DNA of 18,110 nt from Acidobacteriota bacterium (GTDB lineage Bacteria > Acidobacteriota > Vicinamibacteria > Vicinamibacterales > JAKQTR01): NCBI GenBank assembly GCA_026393735.1, contig JAPKZP010000086.1:1-18110 (forward strand), written 5' to 3'. Below are positions 1-7,288 of this stretch, piece after piece. The translations under genes and the position numbers were made by a program. Numbering within the stretch: position 1 is the stretch's first letter; each line of letters begins with the position of its first letter. The notes beneath the pieces were generated by a model. That model worked only from the letters and a program-made list of their open reading frames with translations, was not told the DNA's origin and ran no database searches.

Positions 1-28
1 GGGCAAGGACAGGGCCTTGCCCCTACGG
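1..28 (-). repeat. Dispersed hairpin repeat, copy A (inverted)
   Basis: The arms at 1-8 and 15-22 are perfect 8-bp complements (GGGCAAGG / CCTTGCCC) around a 6-nt loop. Read on the minus strand, the unit starts with CCGTAGGGGC, the same lead-in as the copy at 48-78. It may extend beyond the left edge of the window. No U-tract follows, so it is better viewed as a dispersed intergenic repeat than a standard terminator. Confidence 0.6.
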
Positions 29-47
29 AGACACAGGCTATCGCATC

Positions 48-78
48 GGTAGGGGCAACACCCCAAAGGCGTTGTTGC
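48..78 (+). repeat. Dispersed hairpin repeat, copy B
   Basis: The unit begins GGTAGGGGC and then has arms GCAACA (55-60) and TGTTGC (73-78), with a partly paired interior. Pairing is less perfect than in copies A and C. It shares the GTAGGGGC lead-in with copy A read on the opposite strand. Confidence 0.5.
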
Positions 79-87
79 GTCGTCATT

Positions 88-113
88 GGAGGGGCGGACC
101 CCTGTGTCCGCCC
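88..113 (+). repeat. Dispersed hairpin repeat, copy C
   Basis: The arms at 92-99 (GGGCGGAC) and 106-113 (GTCCGCCC) are perfect 8-bp complements with a 6-nt loop, led by GGAGGGGC. It lies 25 bp past the stop codon of the leftward penicillin-binding protein gene. A stem here could help end that transcript, but there is no T-run on the relevant strand, so this is only a possibility. Confidence 0.6.
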
Positions 114-138
114 GGGTAGGGACGGGAGGTGTCGACAA

Positions 139-2484
139 TCAGAAGCGGTGGAGGTCGCAGGCCTCTGTGGGCTCGGTGCCTGCGACGAAGGCCTCGCGGA
201 ACAGGCGCGGACAGGCCGGCTGGGCGAGCTTGCCGGTGTCGCGATCGATATCGACGAACACGATGCCTTCCGGCGGCTGGAACGACTGCGCCGGCCGGCC
301 CGCGAGCGCGGCCATCATGAAGCGCGTCCAGATGGGCAGGGCGGCCACCGCGCCGCTCAGGCCGAGCGGCTGATTGTCGTCGAAGCCCACCCAGACAGCC
401 GTCAGCAGGCCGGGCGTGAAGCCGACGAACCACGCGTCGCGCAGGTCGTTGGTCGTGCCGGTCTTGCCCGCGGCGTCCAGCGCAAAGCCCAGGCTGCGCG
501 CCGACGCGGCCGTGCCCTCGTTGAGGACGCTGCGCATCATGTTGGTCACGAGAAACGTCGTATCGCGACGCGCGACCCGCTTCACGGCGGGGGACTGGAC
601 GCGCACGTCGATGCCGCCGTTGACGATCCGCTCGATGGGCCGCAGGGGGCGCAACTCGCCGTAGTTGGGGAACACCGTGTACGCGGACGCGATTTCAAAC
701 GGTGTCGCCTCGAATACGCCGAGCGCAATCGACGGATACGGCCTCGGCGCCGTGGAGGACCCGAATCGCTTCCAGAGATCGGCGACCTTGCCGAATCCAA
801 TCATCTCCGCCACTTTCACCGTCGCCACGTTGCGTGAGAGCGCGAGGGCCCGGCGCAGCGTGATCATCCCGTCGTATTCGTCCTCGTAGTTGCCCGGCGT
901 CCAATCCTTGTCTTCAAAGGTGAACGTCGTCTGCTCGTCGTCGACAACCGTCGCCGGCGTCAGGTCCGTGCGGCCGGTCGCCGCCGCCGCCTCGAACGCC
1001 GCGAGGTAGACGAACGGCTTGAAGACCGAGCCGGGCTGGCGCTTGGCGTTCACGGCCCGGTTGAACTGCGACTGGCTGTAGGATCGGCCGCCCACGTAGG
1101 CGAGCACGTCACCCGTGCGCGGGTCGATCGCGATGAGCGCCACCTGCGCGCGCCCTTTGACGCGCCGCTTGGCGAGCTGTTCGTCGATCTGCACGATCCC
1201 TCCCTGCACCGCCTCCTGGGCGAGGCGCTGCAGATTTGTGTCGAGCGTCGTGAAGATGTCCACCGGCTGCGAACTGCTGAGCAGCCCGGGGTACTGATCG
1301 GCGAGGGTCTCACCCAGCAGGTCGACGAAGTACGGGGCCTCGGTGTCGAGGGCGTGGGCGATCGTCTGCAGCGGCTCGCGGCCGGCGCGCTCGGCGGCCG
1401 CCTGGGTGACATACCCGGAGTCCACCATCGCCTGCAGCACCACGTTTCGCCGATCCCGCGACCGGGTTGCCGACGAGAACGGAGAGTGGGTGTACGGCGC
1501 CTGGATGACACCCGCAATCGTGGCGGCCTCCGCCAGCGACAGGTTGGTCACGTCCTTGCCGAAGAAGAGGCGCGACGCTTCGGCCACGCCGTGGATCGCG
1601 AACGAGCCGCGCTGGCCGAGGTAGACCTCGTTCAGATAGAGCTCGAGGATCTCGTCCTTCGACGCGCGCGTCTCGAGGACGATGGCGAGGAACTGTTCCT
1701 GGAACTTCCGGCGCAGGGACTTCTCCGGCGTCAGGAAGAAGTTCTTCACCAGCTGCTGCGTCAGCGTGCTGCCGCCCACGAGGTACGGCTTGTCGCCCCT
1801 GATGTTGGTGATGATGGCGCCCGCAATGCGGATCGGGTCGATGCCGGGATGCTCGTAGAACCGCCGGTCCTCGATGGCCAGCACCGCCTGGACCATCATG
1901 CGGGGGATCAGACTCAGCGAGACCCGGCGGCGCTTTTCCCGGTTGGCCGTGATGAGGGCCGTCAGCAGGGGCGACTCGAGGCGAATCTCGTCGACAGGCC
2001 CGGCCCCTGACAGTTCCAGGCGTTCGATGGCGGGCATTGGGGTGGGCCGCCCGTCCTCGCCTACGGGGCCGACGAGGCCCCCGCCTCGCGGATTGAACGT
2101 GATGCGCAGGATCTGCCCCGGGTGGTCGCCGCCCTTCGGCACCATCGTCAGCGCGTTGTCGCCGCGGGAGAACTCCCCGGGCTGCTCGGCTCTGGGGCGT
2201 TCCGCGTAGCCCAGGACGTTCAGCCGGTCGACGAACTGTTCGCTCGACAGCCACTGGCCGCGGCGGATCTCGAAGGGCCGCGCCAGTACACGGGGGAGCG
2301 TGCGCAGGCGCTCGCCGTGCAGGCGTTCGTCGATCACCCGCGAGAAGCTGACGTAGTAGTAGCCCGTGACGACGAGCAGGATCAGGAACGGTACCCCGAG
2401 GCCGATGGCGAGGAACCACCGGAGCCGCCGCCTTGGGCGTGCCGGGTGCACCAATGCGCGGGGAGGTGACATGGCTGGCGGCAC
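139..2484 (-). CDS. mrcB: Bifunctional class A penicillin-binding protein (PBP1B-like)
   Basis: This 781-residue protein polymerises lipid II (GT51 transglycosylase) and cross-links peptidoglycan (transpeptidase) on the outer face of the cytoplasmic membrane. A basic N-terminus is followed by a membrane helix at about residues 22-45. Residues about 65-135 (ARPFEIRRGQ, then LGY and a PGEF segment) resemble the UB2H-type domain of PBP1B. The GT51 domain shows EDRRFYEHPG with catalytic Glu205, and GGSTLTQQLVKN at 237-248. The transpeptidase shows all three motifs: SVFK (Ser486, Lys489), SRN (550-552) and KTGT (674-677). The GTG start at 2484 is preferred because AGGA lies a few bases upstream. 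An ATG at 2472 lacks such a site. The gene begins 9 bp after the bshC stop, so the two are probably cotranscribed. The enzyme class is certain, while the 1B subtype rests on the N-terminal domain and length. Confidence 0.95.
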   Translation of the reverse strand: MPPAMSPPRALVHPARPRRRLRWFLAIGLGVPFLILLVVTGYYYVSFSRVIDERLHGERLRTLPRVLARPFEIRRGQWLSSEQFVDRLNVLGYAERPRAEQPGEFSRGDNALTMVPKGGDHPGQILRITFNPRGGGLVGPVGEDGRPTPMPAIERLELSGAGPVDEIRLESPLLTALITANREKRRRVSLSLIPRMMVQAVLAIEDRRFYEHPGIDPIRIAGAIITNIRGDKPYLVGGSTLTQQLVKNFFLTPEKSLRRKFQEQFLAIVLETRASKDEILELYLNEVYLGQRGSFAIHGVAEASRLFFGKDVTNLSLAEAATIAGVIQAPYTHSPFSSATRSRDRRNVVLQAMVDSGYVTQAAAERAGREPLQTIAHALDTEAPYFVDLLGETLADQYPGLLSSSQPVDIFTTLDTNLQRLAQEAVQGGIVQIDEQLAKRRVKGRAQVALIAIDPRTGDVLAYVGGRSYSQSQFNRAVNAKRQPGSVFKPFVYLAAFEAAAATGRTDLTPATVVDDEQTTFTFEDKDWTPGNYEDEYDGMITLRRALALSRNVATVKVAEMIGFGKVADLWKRFGSSTAPRPYPSIALGVFEATPFEIASAYTVFPNYGELRPLRPIERIVNGGIDVRVQSPAVKRVARRDTTFLVTNMMRSVLNEGTAASARSLGFALDAAGKTGTTNDLRDAWFVGFTPGLLTAVWVGFDDNQPLGLSGAVAALPIWTRFMMAALAGRPAQSFQPPEGIVFVDIDRDTGKLAQPACPRLFREAFVAGTEPTEACDLHRF

Positions 2485-2493
2485 GGGAGCGTC

Positions 2494-4149
2494 CTACACC
2501 GTCACCACCCAGTGACGGCCGAGATCGAGCGGCAGGTCGCTGAGCAGCCGATCCACCAGGCCCGGGCCGTACCTGTTCAGGAACGACACGAACCCGATCG
2601 AACGTTCCTGCGCGTGGCCAGCCGGAAAGGCCTGGGCGCGCGTGCGCGTGAACTGGCGGCGCAGCGTGTCGTCGCGTTTCTTGGCTGCGTGGATCATCTT
2701 GGTGTGCAGGCCCTGCAGTTCGTGGTGCATCCGGCCGGCCACCGACTTCGCCGCGCCTTCGAGTGTCGGATCGACGGCGGGCACCGCCTCGATCAGCCGC
2801 CGCAGCTTCTCGTCGAGCGCCGAGGCAGCGTCCTGGAACGCCTGCTCGACTGCCTGCGGCAGTTGCGCCTCGAGCAGGCGGTTCAGCGTGCTCTCGTCCT
2901 GCGCGTGCAGCGACTCCAGCTCGAGATCGTTCTTCGAGAGGAAACGCACGCCGGCCGAATCCAGGATGGTCGCCGACGACCGAGGCACCATGAGCGGCAT
3001 CGGCACGCCGAAGTGCGCGTACACCGGTTTCAGCTGCCCCAGGTACGCCAGTTCGTTCGGCCCGGCCACGTACGCGACGGTGGGGAAGACGGTGTCCTGC
3101 ACGAGAGGGCGGAGCAGGACATTGGGACTGAACGCCGCCGGCCTGGCCTCTATGTCGGCCAGCAGCGCCGCCTGGCTCAGCGTCCGCTCGCCGACGTGGA
3201 ACAGGCCATCCGCGAAACGGACGGGCTGGCGTCCCTCGTGCAGCGAGAACAACGCCACGCCGTCCGTGTGCGACGTGACCTGCGCGTGATACCCCTTCGC
3301 AACCAGCCGCCCGCCGACTTCAGCCGCCAGTTCCGCCGTCCGGCCGGCGAACTGCGCCTCGCGGGTGAACAGCGCGCGGACGAGCGGCTTCGTCGCAGGG
3401 TCGGACGCGTCGTACACGACCATGCCGAACTCACCCAGTACGAACTCGAGCCAGCGTCCGAACGCCTCGCCCATCCCCGTGCCCGGACGGTACGCACTGC
3501 GGAGTCGCGTAAGGAGGGTGGCGGTGAATTCCGTCGCCGGCAGCGCGGCCGCCAGGTCGTCAATCGCGCCCGTGACCGCATCGGTCAGGGACAGCGTGCC
3601 AACCGGCCGGCTGCCGGCCCCGTCTGGCGGGGCCAGGCGAATCGTGTGCGGATGGAGCTCGCCATCCAGCACCTCGCACGCGCTCACTTCATCCCAGTCG
3701 TGATCCTCGGCGTCGATCCAGAAGACGGCGACCGCGGGGACGTGGTGGTCCTGGCGGATTCGCGCGGCCAGTTTGAGCGCGGTAATTGCCTTGAGCAGGG
3801 TGAACAGGGGACCGCCGAACAACCCCGCCTGCTGGCCCGTGACGACGGCGACCGTGTCAGGATCCCGGAGTCGCTCGACGGCTGCCCGTGCTTCGGGTGG
3901 GGCGCCCCGCCGCTGTTGCTGGCGGACGAGTGCGTCTGCGACGGCCGCCCGGTCCCGGGGATGCGCCCGCGCCCGTTCGATGGCCATTCGCCACGCGTCG
4001 GGCTCGGCGGGGTCGCCCGCAAAGAACTCGCGCAGCCTCGCGAAGTCATAGGCGTAGTCGCCCGCCAGCCGCCGGATCCCCGGGTAGCGGCGGATATCGA
4101 CGGCCATCCGGACCGCGCCGGTCGGAGGTGTGTCTGGCTGCGAAGTCAC
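2494..4149 (-). CDS. bshC: Bacillithiol biosynthesis cysteine-adding enzyme BshC
   Basis: BshC is the assigned ligase that joins cysteine to glucosaminyl-malate in the last step of bacillithiol synthesis, a cytoplasmic low-molecular-weight thiol pathway. At 551 residues it fits the family length. Recognisable family blocks are VTGQQAGLFGGPLF (103-116) followed by a Lys-rich helix, and FWIDAEDHDWDEV (143-155). A central TVAYVAGPNELAYLGQL block and a C-terminal alpha-helical, probably coiled-coil part follow. The start is uncertain. The GTG at 4149 gives a 14-residue extension without a clear ribosome site, and the ATG at 4107 (MAVDIRRYPG) starts closer to where homologues usually begin. BshA and BshB are not in this window, so the pathway must be completed elsewhere. 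It lies directly upstream of the PBP gene on the same strand. Confidence 0.93.
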   Translation of the reverse strand: MTSQPDTPPTGAVRMAVDIRRYPGIRRLAGDYAYDFARLREFFAGDPAEPDAWRMAIERARAHPRDRAAVADALVRQQQRRGAPPEARAAVERLRDPDTVAVVTGQQAGLFGGPLFTLLKAITALKLAARIRQDHHVPAVAVFWIDAEDHDWDEVSACEVLDGELHPHTIRLAPPDGAGSRPVGTLSLTDAVTGAIDDLAAALPATEFTATLLTRLRSAYRPGTGMGEAFGRWLEFVLGEFGMVVYDASDPATKPLVRALFTREAQFAGRTAELAAEVGGRLVAKGYHAQVTSHTDGVALFSLHEGRQPVRFADGLFHVGERTLSQAALLADIEARPAAFSPNVLLRPLVQDTVFPTVAYVAGPNELAYLGQLKPVYAHFGVPMPLMVPRSSATILDSAGVRFLSKNDLELESLHAQDESTLNRLLEAQLPQAVEQAFQDAASALDEKLRRLIEAVPAVDPTLEGAAKSVAGRMHHELQGLHTKMIHAAKKRDDTLRRQFTRTRAQAFPAGHAQERSIGFVSFLNRYGPGLVDRLLSDLPLDLGRHWVVTV

Positions 4150-4226
4150 CGGAGGCTACTGTCTCAAAGGCTCAGCACAGTGTCAAGCGATGGGCCCGGC
4201 CGCAGGCGTGCCGTCCTCGTTATCCG

Positions 4227-4255
4227 TTGAAGCGCCGGGAGTTCCATGCTAGCAT
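4227..4255 (+). promoter_or_regulatory. Sigma70-like promoter for the kinase-like/carAB unit
   Basis: A -35 box TTGAAG (4227-4232) is separated by exactly 17 bp from a -10 box TAGCAT (4250-4255). An extended -10 TG sits at 4247-4248. The predicted transcript start near 4262 lies about 15 nt before the TTG start at 4277. The -10 sits in a perfect 10-bp palindrome, ATGCTAGCAT (4246-4255), so the same bases offer a TAGCAT on the minus strand facing bshC. No good minus-strand -35 accompanies it. The rest of the 4150-4276 gap shows no other clear element. Confidence 0.5.
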
Positions 4256-4276
4256 CGCGACAGTTCAACTGAGGAA

Positions 4277-7200
4277 TTGACGTCCGGTACCTCCTACACT
4301 CCGCCACCGGCTTTTGGTCGGTTTAGACTCCTGCATCAGATTGGCGCCGGCGTCCTGGGACCGGTGTTCCGCACGCACGACCCTGACGGCGACCGCCTCG
4401 TCGCCGTCAAGGCGTTTACCCTGGACATCACCCCCGAACAAGCCAATACCCTCGCGTCGGAGTTCCAGCGCGTCGTCGATCTGGGCCTGGAACATCCCCA
4501 TATCGCCGCCCTGGTCGGGACCGGCGTCGAGGAGTTCGTCGCCTACCTCGCCGTCCAGTACGTCGCGGGGGAATCGCTTGATGCCGCGATCCGTCAGTAC
4601 GGGCCGGCCCCGGCCGTGGACGCGGTCCGCCTCGTCTCGCACGTCGCGGAGGCCCTCGATGCCGCCGCGCGGGTCGGCGTCTTCCACGGCTCGCTCCATC
4701 CGCGCGACATCCTGGTGACACCGGGCGAGACGCACGTCACCGGCCTCGGCGCAGCCAAGGCGCTCGAGCGCATCGGCTTGCACGGCCCGATCAGACGGCC
4801 GTACGTCGCCCCGGAACGCGAGAACGGCGAGGAGTGGGGGGCGGCAGTTGACGTGTTCTCGCTGGCGGCGATCGGCTACGAGGTGCTGACCGGGAGGCGT
4901 GCCCTTCCGGGGACCGACCAGCCGCTTCCGGGCCTCAACGACCTTCGCGTCCACGATGCGGGCGCGCTTCGCGAGGTGATCGAGGCCGGACTGGACCCGG
5001 ACCCGGAACGCCGGCCAAACCGGGCCGCGGACTTTGCCGCAGCCTTTGCTGCTGCACTCGTCGATGGCGGCGTCATTCCCGCGACCGGGGAGCGCCTGGC
5101 CGGCCATCGCCACCGTAAGCCCCGTTCGCGTGCGCCGAAACTGCCCGGCCTCGATGAGCCGCTCATCACGGAGGAATCCGCGGTCTCTGTGTCGGCGCCA
5201 GCACAGGCGCCGGCGCCGACGGAGGATGTTCCTGCGTCCCGCGCACAGGCGAGCCCCACGCCGGCGGTGCCCACAATCGTCTCGACCGTGCCCGCGGCGG
5301 AGCTTGGCGTAGAACCCGCAGCTGTCGAGCCCGCGGCCATCGAGCCCATAGCCATCGAATCCGCGGCCATCGAACCCGTAGCTGTCGAGCCCGCGGCCAT
5401 CGAGCCCGAGGCCGTAGAACCCACAGCCATCGGGCCCGCAGCGATCGAGCCCATAGCCGTCGAACCCGCGGCCATCGAACCCGTAGCCATGACATTCGCT
5501 GTGCAGACCGTGACAGCAATCGAACCGGAGTCGCAGGCAGTCCCCGGGTCTGTGATCGAACTGCCGCTAGAATCCGACGTTGCCGTGCTGCCGGTCGCAT
5601 CGGCGCTAGTCGTGGAAGCACTCGACTCGGCGCTGCCAACGCTCGATGAGCCGCTGACCCCGCCGACGGAGGCCGTGCCACCAGTGCCGCTCGAGCCTGT
5701 GCGCAAACGCGTTCGTCGGGCGAAGTTCGAGTTGGCGCCGGTGGCAATTGTCGAACCCGAACCCGCTGCCCTCCCGGAACTGGAATCTGCAGCTCCGCAA
5801 GAGCCGGCGCCCGAGTCCGCGCTGCTCTTCGAGGCCGAGCCGAGCGTCCGGGAACTGACGTACGAGCCTGTGGACGCGACACGCCCGGCCAGTCGGGAGA
5901 CGGAACTTGCCGCGACCGAACCGGCCGCGGAGCCAGACGCGCCGCCGGTCGAGCCAGAGGTTCCGCCTGTGGAGCGCGGGCCCCTGCCCGTCGAGCCTGA
6001 GGTTTCGACTCTCGAACCCGATGCGCCGCCCGTTGCGCCCCCGGCTGCGCTGGAAGAACCCGAGGCGCCGCCCGTCGAACTCGATGTTCCGCCTGTTGCC
6101 CCCGAGGCGGAGTCCGTCGAACCTGCGGTCCCGGCCGCCGAGCCGGCTGCCGAATCCGAGGCTCTCTCGGATTTCAGCGACCTGAAGCTTGCTTACACAC
6201 CGGACGCGCGCCAGCTCGCGGCGGCGGGCTTTTCGTCCAGTCCCGACGAGCCTGCGCGCGAGGCCGCTACGGCCGAACCGCCGCGGCGTCGCACCGTCGT
6301 CAGCCGGTCCGTACCGATCGATGACCTCAGGGATCCGGGATCGCTCGTCAGTGAGCCCCCGGTGCCGCGCGCGTTCGATGCGATGGCCCCGCCGCCACTC
6401 GTCCGGCCGACGTCCGATTTCGAGCCGATGCGTCCGAGGGACCCCCGCCGCTCGCTGATGGCGGCCGCGGCGATCGGCGTCGTGGCCGGGCTCGCCCTCG
6501 GATTGCTGGTCGGCTACTACCTGTGGGCGGGTCTGCCGGGTTCATCCCGGCTGGCGGACACGACGGCCCGGACGCTTTCCACGCCTGGTGCGCCGGCCTC
6601 CGTGCCCGTAACGGCGCCGCCTGCGGTCACGCCGCCTGCCGAGGCGCGTGGGCCGGGGCCTCGGGTAACACCTTCAGCGCCGAAGAGCATACCGGCCGCG
6701 CCGCGCGCCACGCCGAAGGCCGCCGTACCGGCCCGAATCGGTCGCATTCTCGTGCGTTCGACGCCCGATGCCGCCGATGTCTTTGTGGATGGCAAACGCC
6801 AGGGCGTCACGCCGAAAAACCTGCACGACCTGCCGTTTGGGACCTACTCGATCCGGGTCGTGCGATCGGGCTACGTCGCGCAGGACCGCGTCGTGACCCT
6901 CGACGAGCGTCACGCATCGGTGCGAGAGAACTTTACGTTGGCCAAGGCGCGCGTGGCGAAGCCTGCGCCGCCGAGCGGAAGGGCCGCGGGACCGGCGGGC
7001 GCGCCCGCGTCGAAGCCGGCGAGTGCGGCGTCAGCGGCGACGGGCGGCCCGACCGCCGTTGTGGTGGCAACCTCGATCTCGATCGAAAGCCTGCCTCCCG
7101 GTGCGCGCGTTCGCATCGACGGCCGCGACCGGGGCGTGACGCCTCTGACGATCTCGCCCGTCAGTCCGGGCCCGCACGTCGTCGCCCTGCAGTTGTCGGG

Positions 7201-7288
7201 CTTCCGGGCCTGGACGACGACGGTTACCGTAGCTGCCGCGACACGGCAGCGCATCACCGCATCACTCGAGAGGGACACCCCACGGTGA
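4277..7288 (+). CDS. Pseudokinase-like, single-pass membrane protein with two PEGA domains
   Basis: This 1003-residue protein has the layout of a PASTA/PEGA-type receptor kinase. Residues about 15-262 have a Ser/Thr kinase fold: glycine loop at 22-30, VAVK with Lys45, an APE motif at 178-180 and DVFSL at 192-196. However, the HRD position reads HGS (137-139) and the DFG position reads GLG (156-158), so both catalytic aspartates are missing and it is predicted inactive. Residues about 300-720 form a Glu/Pro/Ala-rich linker including 12 tandem [VI]EPxA pentapeptides (345-404). A membrane helix spans about 728-750. Two PEGA domains follow (about 821-890 and 935-1003, with VFVDGKRQGVTP and VRIDGRDRGVTP), presumably on the periplasmic side. 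Upstream in-frame codons back to a stop at 4250 contain no ATG, GTG or TTG, so TTG 4277 is the likely start, although its GAGGA lies unusually close. It overlaps carA by GTGA. The partner or ligand is unknown. Confidence 0.85.
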   Translation: MTSGTSYTPPPAFGRFRLLHQIGAGVLGPVFRTHDPDGDRLVAVKAFTLDITPEQANTLASEFQRVVDLGLEHPHIAALVGTGVEEFVAYLAVQYVAGESLDAAIRQYGPAPAVDAVRLVSHVAEALDAAARVGVFHGSLHPRDILVTPGETHVTGLGAAKALERIGLHGPIRRPYVAPERENGEEWGAAVDVFSLAAIGYEVLTGRRALPGTDQPLPGLNDLRVHDAGALREVIEAGLDPDPERRPNRAADFAAAFAAALVDGGVIPATGERLAGHRHRKPRSRAPKLPGLDEPLITEESAVSVSAPAQAPAPTEDVPASRAQASPTPAVPTIVSTVPAAELGVEPAAVEPAAIEPIAIESAAIEPVAVEPAAIEPEAVEPTAIGPAAIEPIAVEPAAIEPVAMTFAVQTVTAIEPESQAVPGSVIELPLESDVAVLPVASALVVEALDSALPTLDEPLTPPTEAVPPVPLEPVRKRVRRAKFELAPVAIVEPEPAALPELESAAPQEPAPESALLFEAEPSVRELTYEPVDATRPASRETELAATEPAAEPDAPPVEPEVPPVERGPLPVEPEVSTLEPDAPPVAPPAALEEPEAPPVELDVPPVAPEAESVEPAVPAAEPAAESEALSDFSDLKLAYTPDARQLAAAGFSSSPDEPAREAATAEPPRRRTVVSRSVPIDDLRDPGSLVSEPPVPRAFDAMAPPPLVRPTSDFEPMRPRDPRRSLMAAAAIGVVAGLALGLLVGYYLWAGLPGSSRLADTTARTLSTPGAPASVPVTAPPAVTPPAEARGPGPRVTPSAPKSIPAAPRATPKAAVPARIGRILVRSTPDAADVFVDGKRQGVTPKNLHDLPFGTYSIRVVRSGYVAQDRVVTLDERHASVRENFTLAKARVAKPAPPSGRAAGPAGAPASKPASAASAATGGPTAVVVATSISIESLPPGARVRIDGRDRGVTPLTISPVSPGPHVVALQLSGFRAWTTTVTVAAATRQRITASLERDTPR
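5309..5488 (+). repeat. 15-bp minisatellite, 12 units, inside the kinase-like gene
   Basis: Twelve back-to-back 15-bp units run in frame. Each encodes Val or Ile-Glu-Pro-x-Ala, with two degenerate units (IES.. and IGP..). The DNA units resemble each other closely, roughly (g/a)t(a/c)ga(a/g)cccgnagcc, so this is a true DNA repeat and not only a protein bias. A looser Pro/Glu/Val-rich stretch without strict periodicity follows at about 5935-6140. Confidence 0.85.

Noticed and set aside
2512..4230. A 572-codon plus-strand open frame opposite bshC
   Set aside because: It has the same Arg/Gly-rich composition of an antisense shadow, no domain, and bshC motifs are clear on the other strand.
4265..5113. 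A 282-codon minus-strand open frame opposite the kinase-like domain
   Set aside because: No domain is recognisable, and the kinase-fold motifs on the plus strand explain the region.
6523..7284. Upstream extension of the carA frame
   Set aside because: It overlaps the PEGA domains of the preceding gene in another frame, and CarA homology begins at GTG 7285.
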